Positions 59,901 through 64,000 of a stretch of 64,000 nt of DNA are shown here, piece by piece. The stretch comes from Pseudomonas syringae CC1557 (GTDB taxonomy: Bacteria > Pseudomonadota > Gammaproteobacteria > Pseudomonadales > Pseudomonadaceae), in the NCBI RefSeq assembly GCF_000452705.1, contig NZ_CP007014.1:1612001-1676000 (forward strand). Reading direction: 5' to 3'. A program made the position numbers and the translations under genes. Positions within the stretch are counted from its first letter, which is position 1. Every line of letters begins with the position of its first letter. The notes under the pieces were generated by a model. It was not told the DNA's origin. It ran no database searches and was given only the letters and a program-made list of their open reading frames with translations.

Positions 59901-60382
59901 GGGTTGGAGCGCATGTGCTCGCAAATACGCCATGTCCACTGGAGCGGCGAAAAGGCGATGTGCAGCCGGTTGCTGCGCGGGTAGAGCAGAAACGGTTTGC
60001 CGTCAGTGCCACCGCTTCGCTGATCGCTGCCCACCTGCGCGTCGCTCCAGACGATTTTGCTCAGATGGCCGTCAGCGGCAGACACTGCGTATTCATGCAG
60101 GGTTCCGGCTGTTTCGTCGAAGACGTAAACGTAGCCGTCGTACAGTTGGCGCAAGGTGTAACTGCGCGTTTTCAACGTCGGCAGGCTGGCCCATTTACCG
60201 TCTTTGGGCAGCGGTTTCAATTGTTTGGGATCAGCATCATAGCGCGAGCGATCCAGCGCATAGCGCACCGGCACGATAGCGATGCTCGGGCCCTTGAAGG
60301 GGCACAGGCTGGTCGCCGTAGCCGGAGTCTTGTCGAAGCATGCTGCACGTCGTTGTTGGCGCGTGCCGTTTTTATCGGTCAT
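56999..60382 (-). CDS. VasX-type T6SS pore-forming effector
   Basis: The 1127-residue product starts with the VasX N-terminal domain ('FKGPSIAIVPVRYALDRSRY' near residue 30, 'LRQLYDGYVYVFDETAGTLH' near 100). The middle part is helical and the C-terminal third has four or five membrane helices ('SITWGVIMANFINTALTYRD', 'GSMVAMGAFGVAAATLEVVD', 'SVALLVTGAIYLFATMALNY'), then a beta-rich tail. VasX toxins are delivered by type VI secretion and permeabilise target membranes. I chose the ATG at 60382 (MTDKNGT), nine bases after GGAGAG, over a GTG at 60400. No VgrG, PAAR or T6SS structural gene is nearby, so it is an orphan effector locus. Confidence 0.85.
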   Translation of the reverse strand: MTDKNGTRQQRRAACFDKTPATATSLCPFKGPSIAIVPVRYALDRSRYDADPKQLKPLPKDGKWASLPTLKTRSYTLRQLYDGYVYVFDETAGTLHEYAVSAADGHLSKIVWSDAQVGSDQRSGGTDGKPFLLYPRSNRLHIAFSPLQWTWRICEHMRSNPPSRALWMKALDLPRYCITMAEPDTLPLNHIAEAVADVDKGNVIDDGRFADSAIPTARSPSSDEATSLFSPVGADVFWLGSVDDKDSSLLIALDDPLAVFNDLGMQLAADQAAYRNWQAEHEHKIQIAQTVTTLCGAESEPEKLPASVRGDAAGTHQYLSDVEAWFDQCIIEEAQINSSSVPGDFLVLPDMFKSLDMRKSIEARYGSAPSEQDAQVWKDRHKWRREVDFTGARQYLLQHLPAGEKLLQQVRDTQSDFRQWSTYLGTEPLKLFIDTTHPNTLLYLQMILLNLQIIYAQDNAASAWLAEQEANTSSLFGTLRYGFSPALKDALHHEANALLNGLGDVTNLATRIGELNGALNHQGFADKPWMKALKQPVQDTFKALGDLASGAGKATLESILLAWVPIDSRHAIGKKQNIVALIRTLLIGQVLLDSPTRIAINQQVFTRLKQWIREWQVLNKQISDTRRSWLYPTAYNTRKSTANHLNALRERLRLHELSMPALLDFQNKEYAKQLQDEIRQYFQTGKAITKDWLAHAKRWIDKLGGIAGSITWGVIMANFINTALTYRDLTKDGDFSLKDIGKVTYGLGYSFNLLMAVFVEAPWAIISTAKPLVIGGYDIGILDQSAAYWKARGNAVWGDAIRGFRGSMVAMGAFGVAAATLEVVDIHDDWSKLKTSAEKNATMTKGFATAAMGLGSLAQLLVGTSPVSRLTIFVMSPWFSVALLVTGAIYLFATMALNYLKQDSVGWWLRKSCWSRAPQHRYPETAQGQNDEIRGLLEIQLGPQLHVKSTVHYEDRYLGKGDYMSVAVQNGVGIQLRLPSAIRGSSVHFNVISSKRPWGLMPVEKIENSIHEDFLDRGQLRNTSQFGSLTGKRIEKANEDFTFPRMPPENEDVIWETWVPLKQDASYLELQIWYPQNLINPGEEDNGYLFQMELGAQGSTSIDGLTATDLEVKASSRAGFLTLEIAE

Positions 60383-60950
60383 ACGAGGCGTTCTCTCCAC
60401 AGAAGCGGGCCACTTCGCCCACTACAGAAAGCGCTGCATTCCAAGATATGTGCCGTTAATTTTTTTATTGTTTAAAAACAAAAGGATAGGAATATCTGGC
60501 AGAGGATTTCGACTGATTTTCAGCCAGGAATCGCGAAATAGCGCGCAGGTTTATGCGCATGTGCGCAAACCTGTCCTTATCTGCTGGAGAGCTTGAACTG
60601 CATGCCTTGGTCCGTTTTACCCGGCTATTTGATGTGCAGAATTTTGCGCATCACCCTTCAGACACTTCTCGCTCACCCCTGCCTGAGAATGCTTTGGGTG
60701 ATGCTCCGCACAAATCTGCATCGCGGCGCATATTAATGAGCGGACGCAGAGCGTCCAGAAATGTATGCCAACGCGGAGCATTGGCACGAGAGTCATCAGG
60801 CAGACTCCTCTCGTTCCTCACGCTCCGGCGTGGGAATACCTTGGGTGACGCTCCGCGTCACAAATCTGCGTCGCGGCGTCTGCTCAAGTGCGGACGCAGA
60901 GCGTCCAGAAATATATGCCAACGCGGAGCATTGGCACGAGAGTTGTCTGG
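60383..60950. other. Intergenic region with the intergenic repeat family
   Basis: No gene is convincing. The left part (60383-60690) is the leader of the VasX-type gene and the right part is filled by two repeat units (60692-60943) that end seven bases from the pobA stop at 60951. Frames across the repeats at 60553-61060 look spurious. Confidence 0.6.
60692..60943. repeat. GC-rich intergenic repeat, two direct copies (60.8 kb)
   Basis: A unit of about 102 bases, running from TTTGGGTGATGCTCCGC to TTGGCACGAGAGT, occurs at 60692-60793 and again at 60841-60943 with a few changes and small indels. Each contains GCGGACGCAGAGCGTCCAGA and ATGCCAACGCGGAGCATT. The 47 bases between them hold CGTTCCTCACGCTCCGGCG. 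It shares words with the 33.3 and 40.1 kb copies. Confidence 0.85.
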
Positions 60951-62207
<1,257 letters not shown>

Positions 62208-62286
62208 TTAATGGATGGTGTCGGGATAAGAAGGCAATATCCGGTTAATTATCTGGACTTTTCGAGGGTTCAGTGGGGAGGACGGC

Positions 62287-63156
62287 ATGGCCAGGTCTGC
62301 CATTACAGCAATACCGGTGTTCAAGCTTTACGGCGAAACCACCGCGTGGCCGACGCCGGATCTGATTCATTGCGAGTCGATTCCGGAACGCAGCAAGGTT
62401 CACGAGTGGGAGATCAAACCGCATCGGCATGGCGATCTGGTCCAGTTGCTGTATGTGCAATCGGGCAAGGCGATGCTGAAAGTCGAGGACATGGTCCGCG
62501 AAGTTGAAACGCCTTCGCTGCAGGTGGTCCCGGCGTTGAGCGTACATACCTTCAGGTTTGCCGAAGACATTCAGGGGCACATTCTCAGCCTGGCGCGGCC
62601 GTTGGTGGAACAGCTTGAGACGGCGCTCGACAGTTCGGCGATGAGTACAGCACGTTGCTATGAGCTTGGGCCAGACAGCCATTACGTCGACACGTTGTTC
62701 AGCGCCATCGCTCGCGAATACCGACAGCCCGAAGCAGGTCGCGATCTGATGCTGCATTCGTTGATCAATGTGCTGGTGGTCTGGCTGAGTCGGCGTAGCC
62801 GCGAGCACGCCGGTGAAGAAATTCATACGCTGGACCGCGGGCGTGAGCATTTACAGGTGTTCATGCATCAACTGGAGACGAGCTTTCGCGAGCATTGGTC
62901 CATTGAGCAGCATGCACAGGCGATGGGGCTCAGTGCGGCTCATCTGAATGCGCTGTGTCGGCGCCTGTGCAACCAGTCGGCGTTGCAGATCATCAGCCAG
63001 CGGCTGCTGCTGGAGGCCAAGCGCAATCTGATTTACACCACCATGACCATCAATCAGGTGTCCGACAGCCTGGGGTTTTCCGAACCGGCCTATTTTTCGC
63101 GCTTCTTCAAACGCGCCACCGGCCAGTCGCCTAGCGCGTTTCGCCAACAAAAATAA
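62287..63156 (+). CDS. pobR: AraC-family activator of pobA (PobR/PobC type)
   Basis: The 289-residue product has a cupin-like ligand domain ('HEWEIKPHRHGDLVQLLYVQ', 'QVVPALSVHTFRFAEDIQGH') and a C-terminal AraC DNA-binding domain with two HTHs ('WSIEQHAQAMGLSAAHLNAL', 'INQVSDSLGFSEPAYFSRFF', 'KRATGQSPSAFRQQK'). It is divergent from pobA with 151 bases between starts, the usual arrangement for AraC-type PobR/PobC in Pseudomonas. GGGGAGG precedes the ATG. The terminator at 63158 follows directly. Confidence 0.92.
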   Translation: MARSAITAIPVFKLYGETTAWPTPDLIHCESIPERSKVHEWEIKPHRHGDLVQLLYVQSGKAMLKVEDMVREVETPSLQVVPALSVHTFRFAEDIQGHILSLARPLVEQLETALDSSAMSTARCYELGPDSHYVDTLFSAIAREYRQPEAGRDLMLHSLINVLVVWLSRRSREHAGEEIHTLDRGREHLQVFMHQLETSFREHWSIEQHAQAMGLSAAHLNALCRRLCNQSALQIISQRLLLEAKRNLIYTTMTINQVSDSLGFSEPAYFSRFFKRATGQSPSAFRQQK

Positions 63157-63157
63157 A

Positions 63158-63183
63158 AACGGGGCGCTCAAGAGCGCCCCGTT
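63158..63183. terminator. Bidirectional terminator between pobR and ppnN
   Basis: AACGGGGCGCTC and GAGCGCCCCGTT are exact 12-base arms around AA. On the minus strand the stem is followed by TTTTATTTTTG, suited to ppnN; it begins two bases after the pobR stop on the plus strand. One strong stem thus ends both convergent genes. Confidence 0.9.
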
Positions 63184-63207
63184 CGCTTGCCTGATGACGC
63201 TGTGGCG

Positions 63208-64000
63208 TCAGGCCACAACCTGGTAGCACGGCACATAGTCCGCGCCACCCGGCAGTTTCATGCGGTGCTGATCGACAAACGCCTGTAACAGTTTGTCCAG
63301 CGGGCCCATGATCGAAGGGTCACCCTGGATCTGATAGGGACCGTGTTGTTCGATCAGGCGAATGCCCTTGTCCTTGACGTTGCCCGCGACAATGCCGGAA
63401 AACGCCCGACGCAGGTTGGCCGCCAGCTCGTGCGTCGGCACGTCATGGTTGAGTTGCAGTTTCGCCATGTTCTCGTGGGTCGGATCGAAAGGGTGCTGGA
63501 AGCTTTCTTCGATCTTCAGCAGCCAGTTGAAGTGAAACGCATCGTTGCGCTCGCGGCGGAACTGCTTCACCTCTTTCAGGCCCTGAGTCATCTGCCGGGC
63601 AACATCTGCCGGGTTGTCGATGATGATCTGGTAGTGACGCTGCGCCTCTGCACCCAGCGTGGCCCCGACGAACTCATGCAACTGTTGCAGGTACGGCTCG
63701 GTGTTTTTCGGGCCGGTCAGGATCACCGGGAATGGCACATCCTTGTTGTCCGGATGCATCAGGATACCCAGCAGGTACAGGAATTCTTCGGCAGTGCCTG
63801 CGCCACCCGGGAAGATGATGATGCCGTGACCGACACGCACGAAGGCTTCAAGACGTTTTTCGATGTCCGGCAGGATCACCAGCTCGTTGACGATCGGGTT
63901 CGGTGCCTCGGCAGCGATGATGCCCGGCTCGGTCAGGCCCAGGTAGCGACCGCCGACGATGCGCTGCTTGGCGTGGGCGATGGTGGCGCCTTTCATCGGG
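63208..64000 (-). CDS. ppnN: Pyrimidine/purine 5'-nucleotide nucleosidase (LOG family), partial
   Basis: Only the C-terminal 263 or so residues are present; the gene starts beyond the right edge. The visible part has the lysine-decarboxylase-like Rossmann segment of LOG proteins ('[20 protein letters not shown]', containing PGGAGTAEE) and the long C-terminal region typical of PpnN (YgdH), ending '[15 protein letters not shown]'. PpnN cleaves nucleoside 5'-monophosphates to a free base and ribose-5-phosphate and is bound by (p)ppGpp in E. coli. The short stand-alone LOG proteins lack the C-terminal extension seen here. Confidence 0.92.
   Translation of the reverse strand, partial: PMKGATIAHAKQRIVGGRYLGLTEPGIIAAEAPNPIVNELVILPDIEKRLEAFVRVGHGIIIFPGGAGTAEEFLYLLGILMHPDNKDVPFPVILTGPKNTEPYLQQLHEFVGATLGAEAQRHYQIIIDNPADVARQMTQGLKEVKQFRRERNDAFHFNWLLKIEESFQHPFDPTHENMAKLQLNHDVPTHELAANLRRAFSGIVAGNVKDKGIRLIEQHGPYQIQGDPSIMGPLDKLLQAFVDQHRMKLPGGADYVPCYQVVA

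Noticed and set aside
60692..60943. Possible CRISPR array
   Set aside because: Only two long units of about 102 bases with a 47-base gap, internal inverted words and no cas genes. This is an intergenic repeat family, not CRISPR.

Overview
The window looks like chromosome of a Pseudomonas of the P. syringae group. The evidence is gene content and order (bphO-bphP, pobA-pobR, an amaB-amaA / hglS lysine locus, a VasX-type T6SS effector, ppnN), GC-rich codon use with long antisense shadow ORFs, a REPIN, and a GC-rich intergenic repeat family that I recall from P. syringae genomes. I see no rRNA, tRNA, CRISPR array, intact insertion sequence or prophage. The assignment is by recognition of protein families, not by a database search.

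Layout. 1-1440: end of a lipoprotein gene, a gene-poor stretch with strong hairpins, a small secreted protein and a small gene broken by a stop codon. 1444-5795: a carbon-source cassette (IclR regulator, MFS importer, D-2-hydroxyacid dehydrogenase, RraA-fold aldolase-like protein) with IclR-like boxes. 5796-9236: a gene-free stretch holding a perfect 22-bp palindrome, a LysR gene, a DUF4260 gene and a secreted alpha/beta hydrolase. 9237-13485: a large MscS-family channel, then a GST gene whose promoter is flanked by two TetR-type palindromes, and a TetR gene. 13531-19292: a minus-strand detoxification cluster (two SDRs, a quinone-oxidoreductase-like enzyme, an Old Yellow Enzyme, a TetR regulator) with a 19-bp palindrome between the TetR gene and a divergent hydrolase gene. 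19510-23202: small unknown proteins, a NYN/OST-HTH protein and a hybrid histidine kinase.

23574-26832 is an allantoin/hydantoin-type cassette (NCS1 permease, GntR regulator, racemase) with repeated GntR-like boxes. 27036-33010 has a zinc alcohol dehydrogenase, a LysR gene and a divergent operon of beta-hydroxyacid dehydrogenase, aldehyde dehydrogenase and M20 amidohydrolase. 33408-39689 contains two LysR genes, a YcgG-family protein with a LysE exporter, L-serine dehydratase and a DUF3100 membrane protein. 40250-45978 encodes four consecutive steps of the pipecolate branch of lysine catabolism: AmaA, AmaB, a class III aminotransferase and HglS. Together they would convert pipecolate to 2-aminoadipate, 2-oxoadipate and D-2-hydroxyglutarate.

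45990-48999 is a two-component system divergent from a PepSY protein and a cytochrome b561, with a PmrA/QseB-like direct repeat in between. 49038-52997 is a three-gene envelope operon: sialidase-like beta-propeller, six-helix membrane protein and LTA-synthase-family transferase. 53346-56194 is the heme oxygenase-bacteriophytochrome photoreceptor operon. 56242-60382 is an orphan T6SS pore-forming effector with a candidate membrane immunity protein. 60951-63156 is pobA with divergent pobR, and the window ends inside ppnN. GC-rich intergenic repeats lie at about 33.3, 40.1 and 60.8 kb, each near a junction between functional modules.

The most interesting items are the lysine locus with all four enzymes side by side, the sialidase / LTA-synthase operon of unknown substrate, the orphan VasX-type effector pair, the operator architecture of the GST and OYE clusters, and a possible small RNA near 23.4 kb.
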